Assembly: GCA_021292105.1 (NCBI GenBank)
Contig: CM037861.1
Span: 43,586,310 to 43,650,309, forward strand
DNA: 64,000 nucleotides
Direction of reading: 5' to 3'
DNA from: Anadara kagoshimensis
Taxonomy: Eukaryota; Mollusca; Bivalvia; Arcoida; Arcidae
This document shows positions 12,735 through 24,855 of this stretch, one piece after another (positions within the stretch are counted from its first letter, which is position 1; each line of letters opens with the position of its first letter). A model generated the notes under the pieces. It was not told where the DNA came from, did no database searches, and was given only the letters and a program-made list of their open reading frames with translations. The position numbers and the translations under genes are program-made.

Positions 12735-15625
12735 TTTATATATACAATGGAAGTGCAGATTTAAAACAAATGCTTTATTTTAATTAATACTTTATCAGGA
12801 TAATCTATAAAATAATTAAATATGAATAGAAAAACAAAACCTCACCTGGACCTAGGATCACAAAATTAATTATTTTGACTTCTTATCTAATGCATATTTA
12901 ATAAGTCATGGATGACGACAATGACTTTAAAGTATTATGCACATATACATGTGTAGTTCTTGCCAAAGTGCCAAAAATATTCTGTTGTTTTGATTTAAAA
13001 AATATAATTTTTTGTGAAATTGTGTTTCGTGAAAATAAATCCCATTGGGGGACTCGACAGGTAAAATTTTGTTGACATTAAACTATGTGGTATTTACTAA
13101 CTTATGAAAACATTGGAATTTAACCTACAACGAACACTTGTGATTTTTCAGTAAGATGGTTCTGCATGGTGTTTGCTTAACTCAATCAATCATGGATAAA
13201 AACTTCAAACATTGACAACAAATTCTAAACATGTATATGTCACCCAGAGCTGAATCAAAATGATATTGTGATCCTAGGTCCTGCTGTTTAAAGATTAAAC
13301 AAGACAAACAAAGCAAACAAAATGATTTTTTCAAGTATGCAGTTTTACTGATACTTATGTGGAGAATGGAATGAAAAACTCTATAAAAATGGATTCACAA
13401 TAGTAAATAGAAAAAATCACTGTTTAAGATCATCAGTTGAATCTCATCATAATATAAATTGAACATGCACTACTAGCTAGTACAAGAAACAGACAGTAAC
13501 AGAGTGTTGTCTTGCTAAACTAAAATAAATGAATAAATAAATGGGTTAATCAGCTTTATGTCCCACTTGATACCCCATTAGTTTTTGAACAGAAATACCA
13601 AGGGTGAGGGTTGGAGGTTTGGGATTGGGTGGAGCTGAGGGTATTGTTTTACTGGTTTTGCCAAATAAATTTTTATGCAAAATTTAAAATTTTATGGTTC
13701 CATGATTGATAAAAATCAAATAAAATATTTCCACACCAATGATACAGTTACACATTTCAAACATGATTACACAATGTCATGGCAACTAGTTTCATACTAA
13801 AGGGATATTTGGTTTTTAAAATATGTTTTTGCAGGTTGTACTTTAACAACTTACAGTAAATTTAGTCAAAACCTGTAGAGGGCAGATAGAAATTGAGGGC
13901 TGATTATGTACAGGCATTTTACTTTGGTTTTATTTAGATAGGGTTTTAATTGTAAAATTAATTTTGTCAGTGACAAACTTGTTTTAGGTTTTTTCTTCTT
14001 TTGTTTTTACTTAATGTGTGGTAGATGGGATGGGTGGTTCATTAATTGGTAAGTAAATGAAATAAACTGCTATGAGCACATACTCATTTTAGAGATTTCA
14101 TTTTACAGAAAGATTAAAGCTCAGTTCAATTTTAGTGCACCAACTGTTTGTGTAGACTTAACATGTTCACAAATACTAGAAACAAAATTAGAGATGGGAA
14201 ACTTCATTATAGTGACATTTCTGATATGGTTTGTTGGCAGACATACGGACACAACAAAACAGTTACATCTCCTCACAAACAAAACTGAAAATTATATTAT
14301 ACGTCAAGCATGGATTTAGCTTACCAATATTTTGAAAACTTTTTTTAGTCTGAGTGTTAATAAAAATGACCAAAGATTTTTTAATGAATTAACGATTTTT
14401 TAAATTTGATATTTATTAATATCATCGTTCCTACTTTTTATCTTAAAATAGATTTTGTTTAACTTAAATTTTATCTTTACATTTTTCAAGCGAATATTAC
14501 AGGTAAATTGAAAGAAATACTTCAATAAAAAAGAAAACTGGGATCCATTTACAACTACACTGTACTAAAAATCTTAACTCATGAAATTTATGAACATAAA
14601 AACACAAAGAACTTTACACAGAACTGTTAGAAATTATGACAAATAAAGAAGCCAAGTGAAGCATGATAAAAAAGCACCTATGTTTTAGAAAATGAGATAT
14701 GGCAGGATATTTCCTCTCGTTTGACAATTTGAAGCTTTTATAAACAGCTGGGTATTTTCTATTGCTGTAGAGACAAATTGTTAAGACTGCAAGTCAGTGA
14801 TTTAAAAGTTACAGACCTAGTGAGACTGCGTGGTTGGTACGTCCTTGAGCAAAATATTAAATTCTATAAAACTTCAATCTAGCCATGTAGCTGGTGAACT
14901 AATGGGTACTGGCACAAAATGGGTTGACTGCAATGGACTGGATGTTTCATCCAAGATCGATGCATGTACTCTCAGTACTTATACCAATCGAGGCCTTTAC
15001 TTTTGGTCACTTCATGCAAATGGAATTGGGATTAGCACTAATATCATGTGATATTTGTCACAAAGGCAAACTTTTAACTGTATTGAAGATAAAATAAAAT
15101 ATGGTATGCATTTTATATGAAATTAATTCTTTTAAGTACATTTTAACAATGACAGGTGCTCTGTTTTACTGTTAATTTGATCAAATTTATTTAGTATTTT
15201 GCAAAAAAAGTTAAATTTACTTTATACCATTTATTGTAATTTTTCTAGTATGATCATGTCTAATTTTAAAACTCTGTGTCTGAGGACAAAATTGCTATAA
15301 AATGAATACTGACTTACAAAGTAACAATTTTTCTTTCATTTCACCACAGTGCTATATATACGTGTAATTCAAAACTATATGTAGGAACTTCTTAATGCAA
15401 GGATTGTCAATTTTACACTTCTGGACTATTTTTAGATTAAAATGAATTACGGTATCTTAATTTTTTTAATCTTAATTTTACAATTATCTATTTCATATTA
15501 TTTAAATTCAATAGTAAATTAATTATGAAGGAGAAACCATAACAACTATCAAATTTAGTCACTAACGGTATATACACCATGTGATGTCCACTAATATTCA
15601 TTATTTATACAGATTATGATTTTAA
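12735..15625. other. AT-rich intergenic DNA, nothing recognised
   Basis: A 73-codon ORF at 14830-15051 on plus has no recognisable domain and is not listed as a gene. Confidence 0.4.
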
Positions 15626-15627
15626 GG

Positions 15628-15852
15628 AGTAGATTAGAATGAAGTGGTGTAATGGTCAAGAGTACTAGAATTCCATTTACATTGAGGCAGTTATTTTAGG
15701 AACAGTGGAGAAAACAGGAGTGTCCCCTTCTGTCAATGAACTGTCAAACTAACTATAGGATCCGCAAAAACTGGGGTTGAACCTATGTAGTGAGAGGTGC
15801 TGTAATCTGTAAGTCAGCCCTTTGGGCCACTCAGTCATTGGGGGTCCCCAGT
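15628..15852 (-). repeat. SINE family A copy
   Basis: All body blocks are present (AACAGTGGAGAAAACAGGAGTG, GAACTGTCAAACTAACTATAGGATC), followed by a tRNA-like head on minus that ends in a GGGACCCCC-type terminus. Confidence 0.7.
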
Positions 15853-15854
15853 TC

Positions 15855-16655
15855 TTATGCAATCTTCCTAAGGCTGGAATTTCAGTCACATGGATAAGGT
15901 TAATTTTCTATTGGTCTTTTATCAATTTTATCATCTTGATGGGAAAGGGTTACATATGGCAGAGTGAACAAAAACAGGAAAAAAATTATTAGAAAAATAT
16001 ATGAGAAATCAATGAAAAAGAATTCAATAAATAAATAAACAATATGAGACTTAAATATCAATTCAATGTATAAAAAATGTGATTTGTTTTGACTTAGAAT
16101 CTTTGATCAACTCCTCTATATGTGTGTGCATCATTAGTCCATGGGAACATTGTTACATAACTGCTGACTACATCCGTAATAAATATACAGGTACTATTCA
16201 ATGACAGACTAGTACTGCTTGGAGCATACTGTCCCCAACACAGCTACCGAACACATATACAAAATAAAAACACAGCAAATCTTTAATATAAAACAATTAA
16301 ACGACTCTCAAAATACAGAACTGCTAAACTAACACATAAAAAAAACAGCTCTCAAACACGGAACTTCCAACTATTTTGTAAAAAATAATAAAAATGGAAT
16401 TAAATAGATGAGTAAAAATCAAAATCATAATAAAGGCTAAAGCACACACTGAATGACAACAGTCAAGGATACCATTTTGTTATGGAAGTACAAAGAGCTA
16501 TCTCCCCCTAGACACTTCTCAATTTGATCACCAGACAACACTTACATAATTATATATATACATGTATATCTTTACAAGATGTTCATAAACATTGGTCACT
16601 TTGTATCATTTTCTCCTAATTGCAAATTTGAAAATTTGTGTATATATAAAAGCAG

Positions 16656-16686
<31 letters not shown>

Positions 16687-16915
16687 AAACTAACATCAAG
16701 TCTACTTCACATTTTACAATCTAAGTACACACATGGTTACATGTAACAAGGGGAGATAACTCATTTTAGTTCCACTCAAATAAAATACCAAAAAAAACAT
16801 CAAGTTCTCTTCTACTCTCCACAATCATTATAAAAAGCTACTATTAATTAATGATGTAATAAAAACAACAACAACAATAATAATACACCAGCACCATTGG
16901 ATTGCAGAGGCAGAA
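15855..16915. other. AT-rich DNA with a poly(A) run
   Basis: Only a poly(A) tract at about 16659-16684 and simple AT-rich sequence were seen. Confidence 0.4.
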
Positions 16916-16919
16916 GACC

Positions 16920-17062
16920 TGGTCAATTTTGTCTATGAATTCTACACGTACCTAATCTTATATCTACACACAGTCAACGGAGGACGCTGGTCAATATATC
17001 TGTCCGATTCTACTCGTACTTAATCTTATATCTACACACGGTCAACAGAGGACGCTGGTCAA
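16920..17062. repeat. Two-copy tandem duplication, about 75 bp
   Basis: The block CTTATATCTACACAC.GTCAACGGAGGACGCTGGTCAA and its flank occur twice in a row with a few substitutions. Confidence 0.8.
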
Positions 17063-18985
17063 GTTAATGTTGGATATACGGGATTTATGTACAATTTATT
17101 CTGTAAAGATACAATCTGTTTTTGTTTTTGAATCTAAATTCTTTCTGTTCAGTTATCAAAATAACCTTGTTATTTCATTTGCAATATGAGAAATATTTTT
17201 TGTTGAAAATATCAGGACGTACATATTTCTGAACTTCTAACCATCAGAAAAATGAGAACACTACCCCCATGAAACAAAATATATTGAATTTTGTCTGTTA
17301 ATTTCTGAAAATATCTGAATTCATTCTGAGTTTTTCTTATACCAAAAATTAGTGTCTGAATTTTTCTGAACACTTTTATCTGTACTGTATTCTGAATGTC
17401 AAAAACATTCTGAAAATGTAAAAACATTCACAATTTCCAACAAAATTAAGACATTCAGATTTTTTTTCAGACAAAATTTGACATCTTTTTTTATGAGGGT
17501 TTTTCAAATATTTTATATTATATGTATATGTTTTATTATATTGATGTCAAAATATGACATAGTCAGTCCTGTGGCATGTCAAAATATGACATAGTCCTGT
17601 GGCAGCTAACAATTCTGCTGGTTTATAGGTGTGGATATTATCCTGTGTCAAATATCTCCAATCACAGATCGTGGTGTACAATGGTTTGTTACTGGGAAAT
17701 CATCTTACTTTAGGTTCAATTTTCAAGGATTTAAGAATTATGCATTTCCATATGGTGGGAAATTCGTTATTACAATACACTTTACTTATAAATTTGAGAA
17801 AATTGGCAAACTATAACCACTTTACTGTAAATAATCAATTGTTACCCCAATTTTCAGAGATTTAAGAAAATCAGTCTTTTCATAAGTGGTGTTACAAACT
17901 TCTAGCCAAACTATCTCACACTAGTGGCACTGTAGTATGTAATTCTGTACGTAAGAGCACTAGGACAAAGATGCCCTCAATATGGGAAACAATCAAAAGC
18001 GGTATACTTAAATCTATTTTCATATGAAAAATGCATTCAAAAATTGTTTGTAGACAATGCAAATTTCCATTAAAACCATGAAAATGTAACATAACAAAAA
18101 TGAATAATTTCACAGCAACAATATTATGTTCTGTCATGTTACAATATTGCACTCCCTTGAAAATATAGTATATACAGTAAGTTAGAAATACTGATCTGAA
18201 GAAGAAATCTTCAATATCTACTGTAAACGTACTAATTTTAGCATGTACAAAATTTTAGCGCAAATCATATTTTAAGTAAATTCACATGGATCTGAATGGA
18301 GTTTACCAGCATACCACATGATCAATAAGCCATAACGTTTGTGTGAAACGTTTTGGAAAATGTTAATTTCACAAATTCCAGGAATAACACCGTTTTCCAT
18401 GGGAAAATGTCATCTTGTGCAATTCCATATCTATTTAAAATATGTGTTCCGAAGAAGTGATATGACATATCACTTTGGTACACTGGCGAACCCCATTGGC
18501 GAACCCATTGGTGTAAGTTTCATTGATCACCATGTGCACAATGATCATGTTTAAATTTGGCCTCGAATTTTAATTAGCAGTACTGTATCATTGTGAAAAT
18601 CGCTAAAATTAGTACCCCGCTAAAATGAATACATTTACAGTACAAAATCAGGAAGCAGGTTCTTAGTCTAAAAATAAAATCAAGGTTTTGATGTAGAGAT
18701 ATAGTATAAATATAACCATTGTAGTATAAATTGTAAACACATGATTCGATACTTTCTCTATTTTGCATTCAAAGGTCTTCAGCCATGATAAGATAGAACT
18801 TATAAATAAATCTGATATGTTGGCATTGGAAAAAAAATCTCAAAATAAAGATATAAATAATAAAAACAAAATGAGATGATTACAATAATGAGGTACTTTT
18901 GAAGTACTGCTTTTATGAAATATGGAATTGTATTAAATTATGATTTATCAGATTGTATTGAGTGCATATTTAGGTTGTGTTTACA
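17063..18985. other. AT-rich DNA, nothing recognised
   Basis: There are short local duplications (CAAAATATGACATAGTCCTGTGGCA at about 17550-17604) but no gene signal. Confidence 0.4.
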
Positions 18986-18989
18986 GTTT

Positions 18990-19165
18990 GTGTTTACTAC
19001 TCCCGTTGCCATAGCGAAAATTGCCATTGGTTACTGCCAGTAATTTCTAAGAAATTCTTAAAAAAAAACACCTTTTTTTAAGGAAATTTGTCAAAAAAAA
19101 CCTTTAAAAATGACTATTTTTCATAAAACTGGAAATTTGGTTACTAATGATTTTAATTTTGTGGA
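18990..19165. repeat. MITE-like family E copy
   Basis: The block TTGCCATTGGTTACTG..AGTAATTTCTAAGAAATTC, then AAATTTG and a reverse-complement-like arm (GGAAATTTGGTTACTAATGATTTTAA), form a long imperfect hairpin. The family recurs at 28105, 30385, 38440, 56500, 57700, 60025 and 62690. Confidence 0.6.
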
Positions 19166-19735
19166 CTCTGAGTATATACTAATGTCATATTTCTATTTGG
19201 ATAATAACTTTGCATTCATCTAGAAAGTCAATCCCAGAAAATATCTAAAAATCAGTTTTGTTTCTTTAATAAAATTCAACTTTCAGAAAAATAAACAAAA
19301 CCTGGTTTTAAAAGAATTTCAAATTTGAAATTAGGTACATCATGTGAAAAATGTTCCTAAACATGCTTATTTTTACAGTCTTTAGCTTTATAATGCTGAT
19401 CATCATATTTCTGAGGTGTGCATGGAATAAAAATAGCGTATTTTTATCCTGGACAATTTCAAATTTCATGTGTAAAATCTCATCCTAAACATGTACTTAA
19501 TACTTTATCTGATAAAACATAATTTTTGCATACATTAACAAATACTGTACACTTTGTATACAGAATGATAAAATAATTATGTACAGGTCCATAACAGCTT
19601 CCGTTTTTAAAATCGTTTTGAAGACCATTTATTGAGTAAGCTAGGTGGTAGATTTTGTTTCTTAATGAAAATAATGACCAAGTTTAATAAAATTTCCTTT
19701 CCATAAGGAGAGATTATGCAATAATTTGTTTACAA

Positions 19736-19741
19736 TTTATT
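19736..19741 (-). promoter_or_regulatory. Possible poly(A) signal of the receptor gene
   Basis: AATAAA on the minus strand lies about 520 bases after the stop codon; another lies at 19628-19633. AATAAA is frequent in AT-rich DNA and the true 3' end cannot be told from sequence alone. The 3' UTR may be longer. Confidence 0.25.
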
Positions 19742-20261
19742 GTGAATTTCATTCTGATAAATTAAACAAATTATTAGTACATATGAACTTGCAATTCTTT
19801 GCATTTTCAGGTGGGGAATACAAAGTTTTGGGACATATATCCATCCAGTTAAGAATTTCTATAGCACATATTTTGCACTGGCTATGTGGAGTCTAGCAAT
19901 ATTTTTTGCCAATTACAAAACTATAGTAACTAACAAGAGACGCCATACATTCTTTGAGAAAATAGGACCTCCTAGTTGTAACAAGTTTTGTTATAATACA
20001 GAATTGCACTGTATCCATGGTAACTGAGAAAACCATAATGCACCAGTACATAATTATTCAATATAAGTAATAAATAAATAAAAACATCAAGTATATATAC
20101 TTAAATAACAAACAAAGTTGGCAAAGTCAGCTCTAGGAAGCACAGGGTAATTATAAATATAAGGTCTTCTGCACTCTGTTGCGGAATAAATCAGCACTTA
20201 TAAGTTATCACATTATGATTGGAAGCATCACCATGACAACAACTGTTGCCATGGTACACTA

Positions 20262-20503
20262 TTAGGTCAGCAGGTCAAAGGTTTCGGCATAAAGATCATG
20301 GGGGAAGCTCATTTGATGTTTAAGGTTTTCAAGCATTCGTCTGTGTTCAACGCCCAACTCTCGGAGACTGGAAATGCTCATCAGTAACCTTGGAAACAGT
20401 CCAACTTCCTCAGGGTGACTGCTTGTAATCTGTGACTGTAATGCTTGGATTAACAACTCCTGGAGTTTACTCACTTTATCTCTATTTTTTAAACCTTGTC
20501 TAT
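20262..20503 (-). CDS. Nuclear receptor, last exon: helices 9-12, AF-2 and stop
   Basis: The exon encodes residues 881-960 and the stop codon. It starts with AT, which completes Asp, then RQGLKNRDKVSKLQELL, equivalent to the DR-x-G-L-x-N segment of PPAR/Rev-erb-type receptors. Helices 9-11 follow (HPEEVGLFPRLLMSISSL, ELGVEHRRMLENLKHQ). The C-terminus has LYAETF at 951-956, which fits the AF-2 helix consensus (hydrophobic-hydrophobic-x-Glu-hydrophobic-hydrophobic, with Thr at one position). The acceptor is ttttacag|AT. A conserved-looking AF-2 suggests that ligand-dependent activation is possible, unlike vertebrate Rev-erb, which lacks this helix. Confidence 0.93.
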
Positions 20504-20619
20504 CTGTAAAACAAAATCAAACATTTTATTTATAAATATACTTAGTACAATATATGTACATCATATATAGAATAGCGAAAATAATTCATGAAACAAACCT
20601 TACATCCTGTACTTTTGAG

Positions 20620-20930
20620 TGATTGATTGAATGGAGTGATTTTACTTTTTACTTCCCAGTCAATATTTCACCTATAGCGAAACATCACTAACTTATAGGT
20701 GAAATGGCAGAAGTTTTTACCTTTGTAGTGCACTCAGGGCAATGTGCAGGGAGGGTTCTTCAGCATGCCTTGCCTGCTATGACAAAGGACATACAATAGT
20801 TATTAAGGTCTCTGTGACTTTTATTTCTAAATGCTGATTGCTTGAGAAAAGAACAGTCACTACCTATTTTCAAGTCTTGGTCAGACCTGGCCAGGTTTCG
20901 AACCCATGCCCCATACATATATCCTGTATT
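20620..20930 (-). repeat. SINE family B copy
   Basis: Body blocks GAAATGGCAGAAGTTTTTACC, CAGGGCAATGTGCAGGGAGG and CTATTTTCAAGTCTTGGTCAGA are followed by a B-box-like GGGTTCGAAACC on minus. The intact copy at 46500-46860 shows the tRNA head of this family. It lies in the last intron of the receptor. Confidence 0.75.
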
Positions 20931-21598
20931 GTACAATCTTTTGTTTTTTTTGTGGTTTTCAATTTTAAGATTCTAAGCAAAAATAGCATTAGGATAGTAA
21001 ATTTAAGTTTGAAGTTATTGTTTAAGGTAGGTTTGTGATAGAGGGTACATGATTTGTTGATATGGTGTCTATGGAAACAATGAAAATTTGGGCATCATGA
21101 AAATTCATGATTTCACAGTAAAGAATAGTGAATATAAGGCATAAAGAAAGACTAACAGACACATCTGAAAGTAAATGCAGTTGACTGCAATTAATCATAC
21201 AATATAAATATATTTAACATTTTGTCATAAATTGCTTTTACATGATTTCCATAGAATTTACATTTCTAAAACCCATGACCTAATTTTTACATATAAGAAG
21301 TACATCTTGACCTTTAAAGAAAATATTTAAACTGTGCCTGATATGTAAGACACATGCACAATAGTCATGTAACTCTGGAAACCAATAATAGGGTTTTTGA
21401 CAAATAAAAAAAAAAAAAAAAAAAAAATAATAATTGAAACTCATTTTCAAAAAACAGATTTGTACTTAATAGTAATTATGATCTCTTTGTAATTTTATTA
21501 ACACATGACTGAATCATGCATGACTGATGATGAGCTTTCAACTCAGGTGACCTAAAACTCATTTTAAAAACTTCAATACAGCAGTTTGTGCATTATTG
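20931..21598. other. Intron DNA, nothing recognised
   Basis: AT-rich, with a poly(A) run at about 21408-21427. Confidence 0.4.
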
Positions 21599-21599
21599 G

Positions 21600-21797
21600 T
21601 ATGTCCAGTAAACAGCAGCACTTCTCACTGCCTACTTTCGAATTCCACTTATGACATATCCTAGTGTGAGAAAGTTGGTAGCCAGAATTTTATTGGATGA
21701 AGGTCTATGGTTTTCATCAAGTACTCCATTTTTTTTCGACCAGAACAGTCTGTCTCGATATAAGTGAAAGAATCTTGACTGTGTCATTAAACAGGAT
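21600..21797 (+). repeat. SINE family A copy
   Basis: In sense orientation: CTAGTGTGAGAAAGTTGGTAG, then the ATAAGTGAAAGAATCTTGACTG end. The head is decayed. Confidence 0.65.
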
Positions 21798-22344
21798 TAC
21801 GCAACTCCTTTTTAATAAATCAAAGTCTAAACCAACATGATTAAATGCCAAAGTCTGGAAAAAGGAAAATTCGCATTGATAACAAGCGTCTATTTTATAA
21901 CAATTAGCATATGTCTGCCTTCTAAAATGTTTAAATGAATATGAATATCTCTTAATTTAAAAAAAAATCTGAGAAATATGAAAGAAAAGATAAATCTAAA
22001 ATGATAAATATCAGAGGAAATTTTGACAGTGACATATAAAGGAAATTTAAGAGAAAATTTACATATAATGTAAACAATTCCTAAATAGGTCTCCATACTT
22101 AGCAACAAGGTACATGACAATTTATTACGTTTGTATCCTAGTTCTGAGAACTTGGGCCCTATTCTGACATATGTTTAGTAAATGCAAATGTGTGCTCATG
22201 TGAAATAAAATACTAGAATATGTACATGTATACGTATATTACTCATAATGCCCTACAGGACATTTACTACATATGGTGAACAATGTAATTTTAGTACATT
22301 TTATTCATGTACTTATGGAAATGTAAAATCTACCGGAGTTTTCA

Positions 22345-22540
22345 CTTAATTTATGATCATTTCATTTATATTGAGGCTGTCAATTTTGAAATGGTAGAGA
22401 TAACTAGAGTGCCTAGATAAAACCACTAACCTTTGGCAAATAAACTAACAAACTTTCTATCTATCCCCAGTGAGGGGTAAGAAGAGGTTTGATTCGTTTA
22501 AGCGCCTGTTTTAGGCCACTTAGCCACCGAGGTCTCTCAC
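22345..22540 (-). repeat. SINE family A copy
   Basis: Body blocks are present, and on minus a good tRNA-like start GAGACCTCGGTGGCTAAGTGG is visible, equivalent to the A-box of Ser/Leu tRNAs. Confidence 0.75.
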
Positions 22541-23004
22541 TGATAATTTGAAGACAAAAATCAAAGTCAAATGTTTCACTGTGACATGGTTTATGTCTTA
22601 TTACAAAATAAATCTTCTTACAGAGTGAGATAAGTGCAAGTGTACTTAGCAAGGCCTTACAGGTGATTTCCATTGGCCATACTTAATTATTTATGTATAC
22701 AGGAAAATATCTTAGCTTCTAATTGCAAATGAAGTCTACTTGCCAAGATAAGTATGTTTAAGTGCACTTTAAAAGGCCTTGGGCTTTCCAAGGGCCAAAC
22801 TTATTTACTGTACCAAATTTTAAATATGCATACAGGAAAATAACATTTTTAGGTTCTTATTGTAGATGAGGTCTACCAAACTTATATAACAAATATAGTA
22901 CCTTTAGCTATTTGAGGTGAAAGAAATGTTCAGATATTTGAGTATGAATAGATTTTTGACAGTATTTGAATGCAAAATTGGAATACAAATATTTGCTCCT
23001 ATAA

Positions 23005-23305
23005 GATTGATTGATTGAATGGGGTTTTATGTCCCATTAGAATATTTCACTTATATCGAGAAGTCACCATCTATTGGTCAAGTGGCAGAAATTTTTACCT
23101 TTGCAGTGTGCTCAGGGCAATGTGCAGGGAGGGTTCTTTAAGGTATCACACCTGCCATGACATGGATCACTGGTTTTTAAGGTCTCTTTCAATGGACCCT
23201 GTGATTTTTATTTCTGAATGCCAAGTGCTTGGCATAAGAAGAGTCACTTCTTATTTTCAAGTATTGGTCAGACACTGCTGGGATAAGAGAACATGGGGGT
23301 CAAAT
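23005..23305 (-). repeat. SINE family B copy
   Basis: It is closely related to the copy at 20620 and shares all body blocks. The tRNA head is cut off; the stretch ends in a divergent tail next to exon 23371-23590. Confidence 0.75.
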
Positions 23306-23370
23306 TTTAATGAATTTAGTATAAGTTTCAGCTCTATTAAATATATTAACTGCAAATGATGTCTACTAAC

Positions 23371-23590
23371 CTGGCGAGATAAGTACGAGTGCACTAAACA
23401 AGGCCTTCTCTGCATCCACTAGTCTGAAAGCATTAAACCTAATACATAAACTGAACAACAACTCAACAAAATGTTCTCCTAAAGGAAAACCACACTTCAT
23501 CTCTTCTCTCTTCACTAAGACATTCTTACTGGTCACAAACATGGTGTTTGTATCGGCATCTATAAACTTTGAATGTACCACACATGCCAC
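23371..23590 (-). CDS. Nuclear receptor, ligand-binding domain exon (helices 5-8)
   Basis: The exon encodes residues 808-880, from VACVVHSKFIDADTNTMF to ALFSALVLISP. It covers the beta-turn region and helices 6-8; EKALFSALVLISP is the helix 8 pattern shared with Rev-erb, E75 and ROR (E-x-x-LF-x-A-x-VL-x-S-x-DR). The acceptor is atttacag|GT and the donor is TCGCCAG|gttagt, leaving in phase 1 so that the last G starts the conserved Asp of SPDR. The acceptor and the first bases of this exon have a decayed tandem copy 113 bp upstream (see findings). Confidence 0.92.
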
Positions 23591-23720
23591 CTGTAAATAG
23601 TAAACAGAAAACAAGTTATACCGGTGACTCAAATGGGATGCCAAAGTGTCCCCAAAGTTAACCCCAATTGGAAAATCCATATTGAATGTACCACACATGT
23701 CAGTTGTAAATGGTAAACAG
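23571..23720. repeat. 113-bp tandem duplication over a splice acceptor
   Basis: The block GAATGTACCACACATG..AC/AG.TGTAAAT.GTAAACAGAA occurs at 23571 and again at 23684. The first copy is the start of an LBD exon plus its acceptor. The second copy has lost the acceptor AG. Confidence 0.8.
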
Positions 23721-23814
23721 AACAGATTATAACTGAAATGTAAATGAAACAGGTTATAACTGAAAAGTGTCCCCAAACAAACCCCATTTTCCCCAACCAC
23801 ATCCATAATCATAA

Positions 23815-23935
23815 TAGGAATTATGATGGCTCTTCTACTCTACTGAAAGATTGTTTATGTGAAGTTTCATGAGACTGGTTAAACAGTTTTTATATCAAAT
23901 TGGCAGATAAAATGTTGGCAGAAGAAATGTAATAA
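23815..23935. repeat. Dispersed repeat shared with 31680-31790
   Basis: The run TCTACT..ACTGAAAGATTGTTTATGTGAAGTTTCAT, then GTTAAACAGTTTTTAT and AAAATGTTGGCA.AAGAAAT, is matched at 31685-31785. The class is not recognised. Confidence 0.55.
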
Positions 23936-24089
23936 ACTATGCATGTCCCAACGCTTCTTCTAGGACAAAAATGGTTGAAGATGAGAAAATTTTCTGCTCA
24001 GAAATCAAAGTATGATGGATGGAAAGACATAGTAACATAATACCCCTACAATATTTGTGTAAGATATATATAAAGCATAAAAAACATAC

Positions 24090-24257
24090 TTCGAAACACC
24101 CTCCTTTAATGAGACTAATCTGGTCATCTTGGTCAAGGTGGGGAAATCCAGGAATTTTCTTGGCAAATATAACTGTATCCTGGATAGTTTTGTTGAGTAG
24201 ACTTTGGAATCCTTCCCAACAAACTACACCAGGCTTCAATAACTCTCCATCTGGTCC
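24090..24257 (-). CDS. Nuclear receptor, ligand-binding domain exon (helices 2/3-5)
   Basis: The exon encodes residues 752-807 (GPDGELLKPGVVCWEGF to KGGCFE). The stretch FAKKIPGFPHLDQDDQISLI is the nuclear receptor LBD signature spanning helix 3 to helix 5. It matches in style the FAKxIPGFxxLxxxDQxxLLKxGxFEV segment of Rev-erb/E75 receptors. The lysine in helix 3 and the DQ-x-L-I-K segment form half of the coactivator charge clamp in active receptors. The acceptor is tacaacag|GG and the donor is TTCGAA|gtatgt; the exon is phase 0 to phase 0. An intron cutting directly after FE, before Val, is consistent with the next exon. Confidence 0.93.
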
Positions 24258-24558
24258 CTGTTGTAATATAGAAATATAAATGATTAAAATTGCTTGTATT
24301 ATAAGTTCCATATAAACAAAAATCTTGTTATTACGCCATTCAACAAATCTGTCACTTAGCTTATTGTTGCCACAGTATTTTAAAATCCCCTAAGTCTATT
24401 TTTATGTTTTTGTATCTTTTCATAAGTCTGTATTCCCAATGGAAATAATTGTTCCACAAAAATGTAGGGGGTATCACTAGGAACACTGATGATGATGATG
24501 TAAACTTAATTGAAAGTTATATAGAAAATTGTATATTTATTCTATATAGACATAAAAT

Positions 24559-24855
24559 GAGTGGACATGGCCAAGTGGTACTGTCACTGGCTTCTGAATT
24601 CAAAGGTTGTGGGTTCAAACCTCACACAGGACTTGGAAATTTTCTGAGATGATTTTCATCTCCTGCCCATATTAGAGCCGTAAAAAGCCCAATACCAGAA
24701 TAGTCTTTTGGATGAGATTCAAAACTGAGGTCCCGTGCCTCAGTGCTAGCTAAAGACACCTATGTAGAGTTCAAAAAAGAGTAGGCCACCTGTGGCCGCT
24801 ACAAAGGATACTTACAACTAGAAACGAATGAAGCAAGAAGATAAGATAAAATAAC
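24559..24855 (+). repeat. tRNA-derived SINE, nearly complete
   Basis: It starts with a tRNA-like head: A-box-like TGGCCAAGTGGTACTG at about 24568 and B-box GGGTTCAAACCTC at about 24611. A body with GGTCCCGTGCCTCAGTGCTAG follows, ending in a short AGATAAGATAAAA tail. This is the layout of a pol III SINE of a family distinct from A and B. No intact tRNA fold is available. Confidence 0.75.

Noticed and set aside
14830-15051. 73-codon plus ORF
   Set aside because: No recognisable domain, no splice context and no supporting neighbour.
22490-22540. tRNA gene candidates at SINE heads (also 3600, 24560, 29549, 46810, 60640)
   Set aside because: Only A- and B-box-like parts are present. No acceptor stem or anticodon arm can be completed, and each continues into a SINE body.
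23366-23812. Long 148-codon minus ORF taken as one exon
   Set aside because: Only 23371-23590 is exon. The upper part reads through the intron, and the acceptor atttacag at 23591 plus the LBD alignment fix the boundary.
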